Positions 34,251 through 46,201 of a DNA stretch of 64,000 nucleotides are shown piece after piece. The notes beneath the pieces are model-generated. The model saw only the letters and a program-made list of their open reading frames with translations. It made no database searches and was not told the origin of the DNA. A program made the translations under genes and the position numbers. The DNA is taken from the NCBI GenBank assembly GCA_030490835.1, contig CM059977.1:22611335-22675334 (forward strand), given 5' to 3'. Position 1 is the stretch's first letter. The number at the start of each line of letters is the position of its first letter. Source of the stretch: Annona cherimola (Eukaryota > Streptophyta > Magnoliopsida > Magnoliales > Annonaceae).

Positions 34251-34645
34251 ATATATATATATATATATAGATAAGTTATGTAGTATTTTTTAAGAACACT
34301 GAGATGCGTTCCATGTGATGGACACAGTCAAGCGGAATCACATTCTCTAGGTTTTTTAAGCAATTAGCCAATTACTCTGCGTTGACCGCCAAAACAAGAT
34401 TAAATTAATAAATGAAACCTGATTGGACGCGAATTTATTCCATGTAATTAGTTAAAATTATGGACAATTCCCTTTTTGTAATTTATATTTTCACAAAAAA
34501 ATTTCCTATTATCTTTATTTGCTTAATTTATATCATAACTAGATTTTATTAAAAATATTTTTATAAATTTATAGCACTAATTCCCTCTCAAAAATATCCT
34601 ATTAGGGAACGATTGGCTACACTTTTCAAGTGTACTTGGTACTTA

Positions 34646-34719
34646 TACCTCTCACTTAGATGTTTGGATTAGGGCTCAAAAATACCTCTCACTTAGATGC
34701 TTGGATTAGGGCTCAAAAA
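34646..34719 (+). repeat. 37-bp tandem duplication
   Basis: The unit tacctctcacttagatgttt.. ggattagggctcaaaaa occurs at 34646 and 34683 with one substitution (tgttt against tgctt). It is noncoding. Confidence 0.85.
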
Positions 34720-35893
34720 GTGCATATCACGGAAAAAATGAAGTATTTTTGTGAGAAAATCAGCGATCAAAATTGCATATCATGGAAAATCTTGCTTCCA
34801 TAAAAAGTACTTTTACAATTTCTCTTCCGTAAAAACTAAAAAGTCGTTCGTTAGACGCTACTCCAGACGAAGCTTTAATTTTGATAAGCATGTATCTTAT
34901 TACTATTATATTGAACGAAGTGGCCAGATCCTATGCTCGCCGCAGTATTGGTGGCCAAGAAATTTTTCTGTTTTTTTTTTAAAAAAATTTATCGTGAAAT
35001 TTGATAATTTCTTGAATTTATTTGATATTGTATTTTAATTTTTTAAAATTTAACAAAATAGGCATAAATACATATGCACGACAAAAATTAAAATGACATA
35101 CCAAAGAAATTCAATGAATAGTAAAATTTCATAGGAGAAAAGTCTAAATGAGGCTTACACATTTATAAAAATAAAAAAAAAATACTTTGTAGGTCTCCGG
35201 TATTCCGGGCTGCATAGGATCAACCCCCTTAATAAAATACTTCACGTTCTTAATTCTTGAAGGTTGAATTATGCTATTAATTATTTTCGTGTATCCTGCT
35301 ATTACTGCTTATATATGGTTTATAACTAAAATTTCAATATATTAGTTTACAATCAAGTAAAAAAATTTTAAAAATGATATAATTTACCAACTAAAATAAG
35401 CTTTAAAAAGGTATTTTACGAAATTCAAAGGTATCGACTCAATTTGTCAACCTGAATAGCTCATGCTGAGGTTATCTGAAAATAAATTAGAGTTAGTTTG
35501 AAAAAATAGAATAAGGAATCCAACCAATGGTGTCTAACCAACACACCCATGAATGGTAAACCGCCTTCAGTCGAATCCAGTGCGCGCAGTTTTAATTGTT
35601 GCCGGCAGCACTTTTTAGCTGGTTTCTCCTCTTCTCAGTAGTGATTAGTGAGAGCGTTTCTTGTCCCTCCAGTGGTGGTGAAGGGTTATTTAGTTCTTCT
35701 ATATTATAAGTATTATATATATATATACTGATTCGTAATATTAGAGGGCTTATATATATAGGAATTTAAAAAAACATGCCCATGAACCCTAACTTGGAAG
35801 GTGTCCAACTGACATCATGATCAATTAATCATTCAAGCATGGTTTCGGCGAGGACAACACATAATCATGACATCGCCGCCGAGACAAAAATTC
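34720..35893. other. AT-rich spacer
   Basis: No gene is recognised. The open frame at 34751-35038 has biased composition and no resemblance to a known family. A (TA)n run lies near 35715. Confidence 0.4.
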
Positions 35894-35895
35894 TA

Positions 35896-36535
35896 GGGGT
35901 GTTTTGGCAACGAGGATAAAATGTCAAGTTAAAACTTTTCAATCTAAAATTTTTCACTTTTCACAACTACTATATTTTTTAATTATTTTTTCACATTTTT
36001 CTATACAATTACTCTACTTTTCAATCATTTCTACACAATTACCCATTACAGCTAACATATCTATTTTAACTTTATCCTTTTTACTCTTCATCATTATCCC
36101 TATCATATCACATCATTTGACAACTTTTATTCTCTAAAATTTTTAACCAAAAGTTTTATCCGTTCCCAAACGCACCCTACATTCGATACCAATAACATCG
36201 TGGGATTTCATTAAGGCATGTCCCAAATTAAACGAGATACTCAGAATTGATGGTGTGTTTGGTAATAAGTAAAAGTTGTTAAATTAAAACTTTTCAATCT
36301 AAAATTTTTTACTCTCTACAGCTACCCTATTTTTTAATCATTTCTTCACATTTTTCTATACAACTACCCTACTTTTCAATCACTTCTACACAACTACCAA
36401 CACAACTAACTTATCTATTTCAACTTTATCCTATTTATTCATCGTCATTATCTCTATCATATCACATCATTTGACAACTTTTACTCTCTACAACTTTTCA
36501 TCAAAAGTTTTATCCATTCCCATACACATCCTGAA
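35896..36535 (+). mobile_element. Two family A MITEs in direct orientation
   Basis: Copy one is about 35896-36178 (ggggtgttttggcaac.. to ..cgttcccaaacgcaccc). Copy two is about 36251-36532 (ggtgtgtttggtaataag.. to ..cattcccatacacatcc). Both show the complete family A body. They are separated by about 70 bp. Confidence 0.8.
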
Positions 36536-37232
36536 TTTGTATCTTGAATAAGAATGTAATTATGTGTATTGGGATGAGTAAAATTGTATTGGGAATGTGT
36601 AAAGTTGTATTAGAAAATAAAAAATTGTCTTGGGAATTGAAAATTTGTTTTGAAAATAATGATACAAATTCAATTCAAGAATCTTATATTTTTTGAAACA
36701 TGCCCTTAATTTTATACATTGTACTAATTACATCTTAATTGTACCTTATATTTGTCAACCCACCTTTTCTTTTGTCCTACGAAGATCATGTTACTGCAAT
36801 CGGATATTCTATAACAAAACAAAACTCACCTCGTTGTTCCATTTTTTTTTTTTTTGAATTTTTAAAGCCTTCCAAAGTTTCTCACTAAAATGATTTTTGA
36901 ATTCCGGAGCACTTGGATAGTGTTGTTGTGAATTATAAATATGAAAACTTGCATGTAAAATAAAAAAAAATTATTTGGATAATATGAAAAGTAAATTGTT
37001 ACTTTTTAAAGATATAAAAAGTCTTTTTTTCTAGAATAAAAAATTTCATATCATCTTCGGCTTGTCCCCATCCCAATTGTGAAAGGCCAGCTACTTGACA
37101 TTTTACTGAGTTATGAGTACTGAAAAAAGGGTCAGTTAGGTTAGGAAAAAATTTACCGTGCTTACGGCACGCGCCAACTTGACATTTTACTGAATGGCTA
37201 CTTTTTCTTTTTATTATTAAAATAAATTTTAA
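36536..37232. other. AT-rich spacer
   Basis: No gene is seen. Near 36555-36720 the phrase gtattgggatgagtaaaatt repeats in variant form and may be another short transposon remnant. A T run lies near 36842. The minus-strand open frame at 36999-37319 has no resemblance to known proteins. Confidence 0.35.
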
Positions 37233-37237
37233 ATATA

Positions 37238-37772
37238 AAGTGTGCTTGGGAAATGATAAAATTTTCGAACGAAAAATTTTTAGCATAAAATTTTTTAAAT
37301 TAGAAAAAAATAATATCATATGATATGGGCAATAATGAAAAGTAAAGGTAATAAAGTTAAAAATAGATACGTTAGTTGCATAGATAATTATGTAAAAATA
37401 ATGAAAAATAGGATAATTATATAGGAATATATGAATAAATAATTAAAAATAGAGTAAAAGGTTTTAGATTAAAAGTTTTGGACATGTTTGTTACAAAAAC
37501 TTTTTGATAGGAGACTTTTTACCTAATACTTTTCGATCTAAAACTTTTTATTTTTTGTAATTATATTATTTAATTATTTTTTTACATTTTTCTATACAAA
37601 TTACTCTATTTTTAAACCATTTTACACAACTATCCATACAACTAATCTATCTATTTTATCTTTATTTTTTATTACTCATCAATAGTCTTATCATATCATT
37701 TTATCTCATTTAAAAAAAATTTACGTCAAAAACATTTCAATAAAAATTTTATCACTTTCCAAACACACCTAG
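37238..37772. mobile_element. Back-to-back family A MITEs
   Basis: About 37238-37497 is a reverse copy (gtgcttgggaaatgataaaa.. onward). About 37487-37771 is a forward copy (acatgtttgttac.. to ..ctttccaaacacacct). They abut, forming a large palindrome of more than 500 bp. Confidence 0.7.
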
Positions 37773-39710
37773 TTTAAAAAGTTTTATAAGAAAACAAACA
37801 CGCCCATAACCATAAATTTTACTTTTAATTTCATTTATACTCATAAATTTTGAAAAATTTCTTTAATATTCACTTAGTATCCTTAAAATTTCACTAATGT
37901 CTACTTCTACGGTTAGATTCCTTAAAATGACAAAAAATCCCTAATTTTGCTCTTGTTCTACACTGATTTTGGCGGCAACAAAATAGCCGTCATCTTACCG
38001 TCGACCTAAAATCTAACGGCACTCCGACGACAGCTGAAATCGCTCCTTTTCAGCACCAATGGTGGCCTTTTTCTTGCCTGGTAGGTTGCTCATTTGCAAA
38101 AACGCCAATGCCATTCTCTTTTCCAATTTCGAAATTTTCAGCAATAGCCAATATCATCCCCTGTTGGGAATTCAAAATAAAATTCCCTAATGAGATTTTT
38201 ATAAATCAACACACTAAAATATTTTGACCGATGAAGAAGATAATACAAATACCAACTACAAAAATACTCCTTACAATATACAATAACTTCTCTCAACAAA
38301 ATACTCACACCACAAAATTTAGCTCGTTAGAGCTCTAACCTTTTCTCCTTTGTTTTTTTTTTTTTTTTTTCAATTGCTCTTATCACTTCAACATTGCAAA
38401 TAACATAAAGCCTTGGTCCCTATTCATAAAACTCTAATGTCGGTTTTAAAGCCAAATTACTGACTTCTAGTACAGCAAGCAATTTGCTGTAATTTCTTAC
38501 TTTACAGCTAATATGCGTGCACGCAGGCAACCTCCAGGACCAAGAGAAAGATAATTTCGTTTTATTCTTTTACCAAGTACAACACACAGTCGTCAAACTT
38601 TCTAATAAAGTAAAAATCAAGTTTAATTCCTAACATCCCCGGAAGATTCAACCGGATCCGATTCCCTAAGCAAAATCCCCGATCTACAGCAATATCTCTT
38701 CCGAATTGATTGCTTTGAATTGGACTGGATCAAGATGACCAAATCTGATTTTCGAAGGAGATTGATGGCGGCAATTGAAATTGCTGTTGAAGCTCATGCC
38801 TCGGCAGCCGTGCTGCTGGTCGCGGCAGAAGAAGACATGTGCGGTTCATTCGGCTTGACTTTTTAGTTAAATGACGACGACGGTGGAGCTTGGATGTCTG
38901 GATGACGACAATTGGCCCTGTTCGGGCTAACATCCAATCAGATTCCTGATAGTCCTCCACCATCCATCATCAAAACCAGTTGCAGCAACGACGAGTGCAA
39001 ACTGCTGCACAGCCCCTGCAGCTGTTGATTTCAAATCCGGCAGCTTCGTCCGTCAATTTCCATTGGTAGAAATCAGCAAGGCGATGCACAAATCCAATCA
39101 AGCTAGCATGTCTAAAAGCTCTGGCGCCGCTATTAAAAATCTAAGGCATCGTTTGTAATCGGCACGGGAAATGCGGCGTGGAAAAGTGTGGAGCACAAAT
39201 TCACATGCTTATTCCTTCATCATTCAATAATCATATTTTTTTTATTCCTTCTTAATTCAATAATCATATTTTTACTTTTTTATCCTCACATTCCAGTTGT
39301 TTCTCTTAACTATTACATTCTTCTTCCCATCATCTTCACAGATATGGCCTTCATCTCTATCGTCGCCACCTCCACCAAAATCTATCTCCATTGCCGTCGG
39401 TGCGTTAGATCTTCCTCATTAATACCTGTCTCGTCTTCGATTTGGCCAGCCACCGATGAAATTGAGAACCCACGTCCTTGTAGATTGGTAAAACGACAGA
39501 TGTAGGGGTAATTTGAACATGAACTATGGTGGGCATTATGTCATTTTCAACGGAGAAATTTAAGCAAAATAAATGAGTAAGAGAAAGAAGTTTGTGAAAA
39601 TTATTATTATATACAAGTGATGTTAGGGTGAGAATTCATGAATATATTTGGAATTCAAATTTTTATTATTTTAAAAATATAGATAATAATAAAGAAAATT
39701 TTAATTTGAT
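37773..39710. other. Intergenic spacer with a mixed-composition island
   Basis: About 37960-38060 and 38640-39170 are less AT-rich than their surroundings. Positions 38743-38865 encode a 40-aa frame with a run of Ala and Glu that I do not recognise, and the minus-strand frame at 38730-38963 overlaps it. About 39320-39520 is also richer in GC. No start, splice or domain evidence supports a gene. It may be decayed transposon or captured sequence. Confidence 0.3.
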
Positions 39711-39715
39711 ATTTA

Positions 39716-40400
39716 GGGTGCATATGTTTACCTCAAAAAAAATTCAAACTAAAATTTTTTAATTTAAATTTTTTTATTTTCCACAACTACTTCATTTTTA
39801 ATTTTTTTTTTCATATTTTCCCATACAATTATTTTTCTTTTCAATTATTTCTACATAGGTACCCATGTCACTAATTTATCTATTTTAAATTTATTTTCTT
39901 TACTCTTCATCATTGCTCTTATTATATTATATTACTTTCCCTCATTTTTTTATTCAAGAGTGTGTCTGAGAAGTAATAAAATTTTTAAATAAAAAAATTT
40001 TAGTGTAAAAGTTTTTAAAGATGAAAAAATAATATGATTTGACAAGAGTGTGTCTTCATCATTGCTCTTATTATATTATATTAATTTTCCTCATTTTTTT
40101 TATTCAAGAGTGTGTCTGAGAAGTAATAAAATTTTTAAATAAAATTTTTTAGTGTAAAAGTTTTTAAAGATAAGAAAATGATATGATTTGACAAAAGAAA
40201 TGATAAAGAATAAAGAAAATAAAATTAAAATAGATAAATTAATTATATAGATAGTTGTATATAAATGGTAAAAAAGTAAGATAATTACAAAGAAATATAT
40301 GAATAAATAATTAAAAAATAAGATAATGGTGAGAAATGAAAACTTTAGATTAAAAAATTTTAGTTCAAACAAATTTTGACATAAATAAACATATCTTTTG
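39716..40400. mobile_element. Family A MITEs, forward then reverse, with internal duplication
   Basis: About 39716-39960 is a forward copy. A reverse copy starts gtgtgtctgagaagtaataa. That start occurs twice, at about 39960 and 40110, because a segment of about 150 bp including tcatcattgctcttattat has been duplicated. The reverse copy then runs to about 40395. Confidence 0.6.
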
Positions 40401-40477
40401 AAAAGTTTTTTTTTTTTTTTGAGAAACAAGTATGCCCTTAAAAAAGCTTAAAAGGTCCTCCATTTAATATTATTTAT

Positions 40478-40600
40478 AAGTAGTCACTAAGTAGTTGCCT
40501 TAGCGGTAATTTGAGGGGCTGACAACTAGCCCACTTGGGTTCAATCCTTAATGAAAATTTTTGCATGGCTTCCTAAAAAAGTGGGTATTATTAATAATTT
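40478..40600 (+). mobile_element. tRNA-like SINE head
   Basis: gttgccttagcggtaattt could be an A box and cttgggttcaatccttaat is a good B box, about 45 bases apart. The tail and target duplication are not evident. A second SINE type, or a decayed tRNA-derived repeat, is likely. Confidence 0.4.
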
Positions 40601-40655
40601 TTCTCCTAAAGTGGAGTATTTATAGATTTGCTTTTAGTCCAGAGATGTTTACGGG

Positions 40656-40921
40656 AATGTTTGATAACGGGTAAAATTGTATGAATGTGGGACATAGTGT
40701 AAAATGAAAATAAAAATATTTTGAAAAATGTGTGATTGATAAGAAATTATAAGAATATAGTAAGAACAAATAAGTTTGTTATATGTAGTTAATAGAAAAA
40801 ATAATTAAAATATAAGATCAACAGTAAAAAAAATATAATTAACGAAACAATTATGAACATTGGAAACAAAATCCTATAATTTTCATCGGTTTCCCGCACA
40901 AAAACTCGTTACCAAACGTCC
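40656..40921. mobile_element. Second MITE type with about 19-bp TIRs
   Basis: The left end gggaatgtttgataacgggt and right end actcgttaccaaacgtccc are near-perfect inverted repeats. The body is AT-rich and differs from family A. Non-autonomous. Confidence 0.6.
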
Positions 40922-41216
40922 CCTGCCGTTCTTCGCGCACCTGAGCGCGCGAATGTGGGTGGCGCGAGAGTTACGTGGCATCACAATTGGCGCGCATGTT
41001 CCCCCACCCGCGGATTCAGCATGCCTGCTAATCCATCATTGCCTCTTCTACAGTACCGCACGCCGCATCATCATTCATCAATTACAACAGGCAATAGCGT
41101 GCGTGCGTGTTTGAGCGAGTAAGAGTAGTAGGTACACCGTACACCCGCTTTTCAGTCGCCGCCGTCGGCGCTGCACTACTTCCGAAAGTACCGGAATGGG
41201 ACGAGATTTATCATGT
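40922..41216. other. GC-rich noncoding island
   Basis: About 300 bp much richer in GC than anything nearby, with CpG-rich phrases (gagcgcgcgaatg, tggcgcgcatg, cgccgccgtcggcg). The open frame 40860-41114 crosses the MITE boundary and is not credible. It could be a promoter or conserved noncoding element, or a captured gene fragment. Confidence 0.3.
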
Positions 41217-41218
41217 TT

Positions 41219-41508
41219 TGAGGTGTGTTCGGTAATAAATAAAATTTTTGACGAAAAATTTTGTTGAGTAAAAATTATTAAATAATGTAATATGATAAGA
41301 ATAATAATAAGTAGTAAAGAGGATAAAGTTAAAATAGATAGGTTGGTTGTATGAATAGTTGTGTAGAAATGATTGAAAATGTGGTAGTTGTACAGAAAAA
41401 TGTGAAAAAATAATTAAAAAATATTATAGTTGCGGAGCTTGAAAAGTTTTATATTAAAAGGTTTTAACTTGACATTTTTTATCAATTGTCAAATACACCC
41501 TTAAAAAA
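41219..41508 (-). mobile_element. Tourist-like MITE, family A
   Basis: It runs from ggtgtgttcggtaataaata to gtcaaatacaccc followed by TTA, with the reverse family A body. Confidence 0.75.
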
Positions 41509-41520
41509 AATTTCATTTTT

Positions 41521-42385
41521 AGGGTGTGTTTGTGAATAAATAAAATTTTTGATGAAAAGTTGTAGAGAGTAGAAGTTGTCAAATGATATGATATAATATA
41601 AGCAAAATTGAAGAGTAAATAGGATAAAGTTAAAGGGTGTGTTTGTTTAGGGTAAAAAAGTGTCAACTAAAACTTTTCAATCTAAAACTTTTCACTCTCC
41701 ATAATTATTCTATTTTTTAATTATTTTTTCACATTTTTTTTATACAAACTACCCTACTTTTCAATCATTTCTACACAACTACCCGTACAACTAACCTATC
41801 TATTTTAACTTTATTCTCTTTACTCCTCATCATTACTCCTATTATATCATATCACTTTCTATTCATTTGACAACTTCTACTCCAAAAACTTTTCATCAAA
41901 AGTTTTACCTCCAACCAAACACACTCAAAATAAATAAGTTAGTTGTATGGGTAGTTATATATAAATGATTGAAAAGTAGAATAGTTGTATAGAAAAATGT
42001 GAAAAAATGATTAAAAAATATGATAGTTGTGGGGATTAAAAAGTTTTAGATTTAGGGTGTGTTTGGTTGGAGGTAAAACTTTTGATAAAAAGTTTTTGGA
42101 GTAGAAGTTGTCAAATCAATAGAAAGTGATGTGATATAATAGGAGTAATAATGAGGAGTAAAGAGAATAAAGTTAAAATAGATAGGTTAGTTGTATGGGT
42201 AGTTGTGTAGAAATGATTGAAAAGTATGGTAGTTTGTATAGAAAAATATAAAATAATAATTAAAAAATAGAATAATTATGGAGAGTGAAAAATTTTAGAT
42301 TAAAAAGTTTTAGTTGACATTTTTTTACCCAAAACAAACACACCCTTAAAAATTTTAACTTTGACAACTTTTACTTATTAAATAA
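41521..42385. mobile_element. Nested family A MITE cluster (host copy with two insertions)
   Basis: An outer reverse copy begins gggtgtgtttgtgaataaat at 41521. At about 41636 it is interrupted by a forward copy (gggtgtgtttgtttaggg.. to ..accaaacacactc at about 41929). The outer body resumes (aataagttagttgtatggg..) to about 42053. It is interrupted again by 42054-42343, and finally ends with attttaactttgacaacttt to about 42385. Removing both inserts restores a continuous family A copy. Confidence 0.82.
42054..42343 (-). mobile_element. Family A MITE, best-preserved copy, TTA target duplication
   Basis: Starts gggtgtgtttggttggaggt and ends aaacaaacacaccc. TTA precedes the element and TTA follows it. 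Terminal inverted repeats are about 12 bp (gggtgtgtttgg). The internal body is about 265 bp, AT-rich and noncoding. The 3-bp TWA duplication and GGG..CCC ends fit PIF/Harbinger (Tourist-like) MITEs. The element sits inside another copy of the same family. Confidence 0.85.
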
Positions 42386-42865
42386 ATTCCATCTTTTCTA
42401 GTCGATTGGGTGATCGCCAATAGTCCTCACAAAGCACAGTAGTTGCTGGTTGGTTCCAATTCCGATCCTTCCACCACCACCAGTAGATTATAGTCTTCAT
42501 CCAACGGACGAGGTTAATCCTTGGCTGAAATAGATTGTTGGGTGATTGGCTTATAATATTTTCATCTCTGTTTTGAAAATTTTCCCACCTCGCAAAAAAT
42601 CTTCTGTGCAACCCAAACACACATCACAACCTTTAGTCTTTCCTGTAAAACCGGCTTTTATTTATTATTATTTTTATTAATTTTTAGTTTTTTACACGTT
42701 TTTGTTTTCCTCTCACTTCCATCTCTCTCCATTGCAGCAGAGCAGAGGGCAGAGAGATGAAAATGCAGCTCTCTAGAGCTGCAATCTAGCATTTTGTGTT
42801 GGCCTTTTCTTGCTCTCCCCCCCATCTGTGCCAAGCTTCTCGTCCTTCCCATTCCTTCTCTGTAG

Positions 42866-42913
42866 ATGAAGATTCCGCTTCTGGGTGATGGTGAAAGCGG
42901 CGAATTCCCATGA
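42866..42913 (+). promoter_or_regulatory. Upstream ORF overlapping the RING-CH start
   Basis: ATG at 42866 opens a 15-codon frame (MKIPLLGDGESGEFP) that ends at 42913, past the main start at 42888 and out of phase. Its context is weak (T at -3) while the main start is strong. Leaky scanning would let the main protein be made, at reduced level. Confidence 0.45.
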
Positions 42914-45900
42914 TGACGCAGAAGCCGGTCGCCGCCGCCGCCCTGCTAGCATCAGCAGCGAAGACAGCATCTGCTTCTCGGATGCCGAGGAAGAATCCTG
43001 GCATTCCCCTCACGATTCGCGCGGCGACTGCGATGCTTCCGACACGGAGATTAGCGGCGCCCCTAAGCAGGACCACGGGGGTCGGAGCTCGTCGCCGTTG
43101 GATTGCAGTTCGGATGCTGACGATTTGGAGGTTGGGCAGCTGGAGATGAAGTTGCATTCTGCGAAAGCTGAGAAGGATTGTAGAATTTGTCATCTGCGCT
43201 TGGAGGACGGAAATCCGGAGTCGGAGATTCCGATTGAATTAGGTTGCTCTTGCAAAGGTGATTTGGCGGCAGCCCACAAGCAATGTGCTGAGACCTGGTT
43301 CAAGATGCGGGGAAACAGGTGAGTACCAAAAATAGAAAACTCGGTTATTTCTCATGCATTTTGCTGCGTAAACTTCATTGTTTGTCTTCTATTTTGGATA
43401 TTTGGGAGAAATTATGTCTTTTGTTTGTTTCGATTGGCAAACGTTTCATGTCGACTGCAGCAACATATCTAGAATTCCGATTTTGTAGTTTTAAAGAAAT
43501 CAGTTTTGCGCCTTTTTTGCATTATTCGTTTTTTTCTAGAAGCTGTTCATGGGACGTAGTTATTGGCTTATTGCAGCATTTTCTTTTTTTCGACAACACA
43601 GCTTATCTTTTTCCATGCTTTAAATCGAATTCTGCTTCTGCTTTTTATAATGTGTGATATCATTTCTCTGACGAGTACTGATGTTTTAGTTCTCTTCTTT
43701 ATTACTTGAAATGATGTGTCGTCTTCATCAGCAAAATGTAGAACATGTGGAATTCTCTTCTTCTTCTTCTTTTTGGTTTGTTTGCACTCATGTGCATTCA
43801 GTTACTCGATTTTTAGGCTTCTTACTGAGACGAGAAGGATCAGGCTTGTTTTGAATGTTGGGTACTTTCAAAAAGAAAAAAAATCTCGAACATCAGTGCT
43901 TCTGATGTTTCAAACATGGCTATCTAGAATTTGTTCTGACGAAGGACCCGATTGCAAATGCTTCGATAGTGTTTATGGGTACTTAAGATAAAAAATGAAA
44001 AAGCCAAAAGTAGCTTGTCTATTAATAAGTATGAAGAGCAAACAGCACAAACAGATGTTTCATTTAGCTTTTTGTTCAGTCCAAACACTTGTTTTGCATA
44101 CAGATTGTATTATGTGATTGCACAAATAACTGATCTTTATAATATTACATGTTGATTTGATTTCAAATGGCTGTTGCCTTAAGCATACTCTGGTAAACAA
44201 CTGCAATTTTTCCAGTGTAGATCAACCAATCTTTCTATTGTTTCTTTTTGTGTCGCAATGCGAAGCATATATGACCAGTCCTTCATGCCATTTGTAATTC
44301 CTACGTTCCTGGTGATTTCCTGTTCTCATTTTAAATTTTACTTTTCCCGGTATTGGCTTCCTTTTTCTTTCTTAGAGAGAAAATTCAGTATCATATGAAA
44401 GGCAACTTACAGCTGTTACATCAAGCCCTTTGTTTCTTTGTATTTTTTTATGCCTTACTTTAGCCTTTAAGCTTGGTTCATGAAGGAAAAAGCTTACCAG
44501 AACTCCTTTTCTCTGTATTGGTTTATTTTCCATGTGATCTCTGCCCAATCATTCCGAAAATTTTTTGGCCTTGATAATTTTATTTCCAATATTTATCAGT
44601 TTGCAAATTAGGGCTTATTTCAAGTTGGATTTCACATCCTCGAAATTGCTAAGTAACTCAAATTTCCGATTGCGAAGATACTGAAGGTGGCCCCTTTTGG
44701 TGTACTTCACTCTCTTTGAGTTACAATTCTACTAGGGAAGCTTGTTTTGAATGTGACACTTTGTAGCTGATAAGTGTTCATTAGGAGGACTGGTGATTCT
44801 GAGCTGTGGTAGGTATATTATTCTTTGCCTAAGATTCCTTAATCAAATCTCCTTCACAATACAGAAGGTATTAAGCGACAACATGATATTTTTCATATTT
44901 GATTGCTTGGAGTGTTCATGTGTGAGGCAGGTAGATGTCACAAAGAATAGGCTGGAAAGATGCTACACTGATGTATGGGCATTTATGACTATCAAATGTC
45001 AAACATGAAGAGCTGAAAATGACCCACCACCTGCCTGGATGTACATGACGTTTCATTTCTTTATTTATTTACATGCATAAACATCAACTTATTACATACT
45101 GAAACATGTAAGAAAGGGATCGTTCTTTTATCATAATGACGCTGAGTGTAACAGTTGTGTGTGAGATGTCTATCGATCTTCTAAACGAGGAATCCCTTGT
45201 TTTAAATCTACAAAGCTGAGTGAGAAGCTACACTCGATCATCACTACAGCATATCAGTCTGAACTTCTCAAAGAATAGCTTGGTTTAGTCTTGATTCAGT
45301 CCTATTCAACTATATGCCATTCTTGAGTTGACATGAGATCCTTTTTGCCCATGGATCAATGGCAGGAGATTCCTGTGCCTCATAAAACACTAATTCCGCT
45401 GATAGCTAGGAAGAAAGCAAAAGTATTGCTTTTGATGATGCCTTGCCTTGCCTCGTTTGAGTCAATGGCCAAAATTTCTGTTGAGTTGGATCTCCAGATA
45501 TATTCCCCTTTCACTTTCTCAGGCGCAAGTGCAAAGTTTTATGGAAGTAGATGTTGGAAAAGTAAGCACAAAATGAGACATGATCCATCTGTTCCGTTTG
45601 CTTTTATATTTGCTTTGGTCTTCATGGAGACAACGAGTTAACAATTATTAGAAGACATCTATATGGTGAGATTAGCATTTTTTTAAAATCCCTGTTTGGA
45701 AGCAAAATAGTTCTGAATCTCGTGCACATGATCCCACCATTGGCAAATCAGATGATTCCCCTGTTTTAGATGATCACATCTTTGAAATTCTACAAAAGTC
45801 AAATAAACGATTGAACGACGTATTGCGAGATGATTATTGCTGAACATCTTCATCGATCGCTTCTGCATAGAGCTTTGTATATGACATGGATCTGTGGCAG

Positions 45901-46201
45901 TCTGTCCGTGTTACAGTCTGCATTTTATTTTACAATCCCCATTTCTTTGTTCCTTATGTTCTTTTTCTGAAATTTTTCTAGGACGTGTGAGATATGCGGC
46001 ACAACTGCACGCAATGTGGTTGGTGTGACGGAGCCTGAAACAGCAGTGGGGCAGTGGACCGAAACAAGCAACACCATGCCGGCAGCCTCCCTGGAAAGAA
46101 GAAGCTTCTGGCGGGGGCACCGCTTCCTCAATTTCCTGCTGGCTTGCATGGTTATTGCCTTTGTCATCTCCTGGCTTTTTCACTTCAATGTTCCTTCTTG
46201 A
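42888..46201 (+). CDS. RING-CH (RINGv) zinc-finger protein with one membrane segment
   Basis: Two exons, 42888-43318 and 45982-46201, join in frame to 216 aa. Residues 98-149 form a RING-CH finger: Cys98, Cys101, Cys120, Cys122, His130, Cys133, Cys146, Cys149. The C-x-C then H-x2-C order (C4HC3) is the MARCH-type pattern. A single hydrophobic segment (about 192-211, FLNFLLACMVIAFVISWLF) follows near the C-terminus. The N-terminal 90 residues are acidic and Ser-rich. Members of this class are membrane-anchored E3 ubiquitin ligases; substrate unknown. The intron (2.66 kb) falls inside the finger. Start: ATG at 42888 has G at -3 and +4, while an upstream ATG at 42866 in a weak context opens a 15-codon frame overlapping the start. 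Confidence 0.9.
43319..45981 (+). other. Intron of the RING-CH gene
   Basis: 2,663 bp with GT-AG borders. It is T-rich with many short open frames, none recognisable and none with alternative exon evidence. Confidence 0.8.

Noticed and set aside
42658..43193. Three overlapping minus-strand frames opposite RING-CH exon 1
   Set aside because: They are shadows of a real coding exon on the plus strand, with no domain content.
45333..45641. 102-aa frame in the RING-CH intron
   Set aside because: No recognisable domain, and the intron borders on either side join a perfect RING-CH finger without it.
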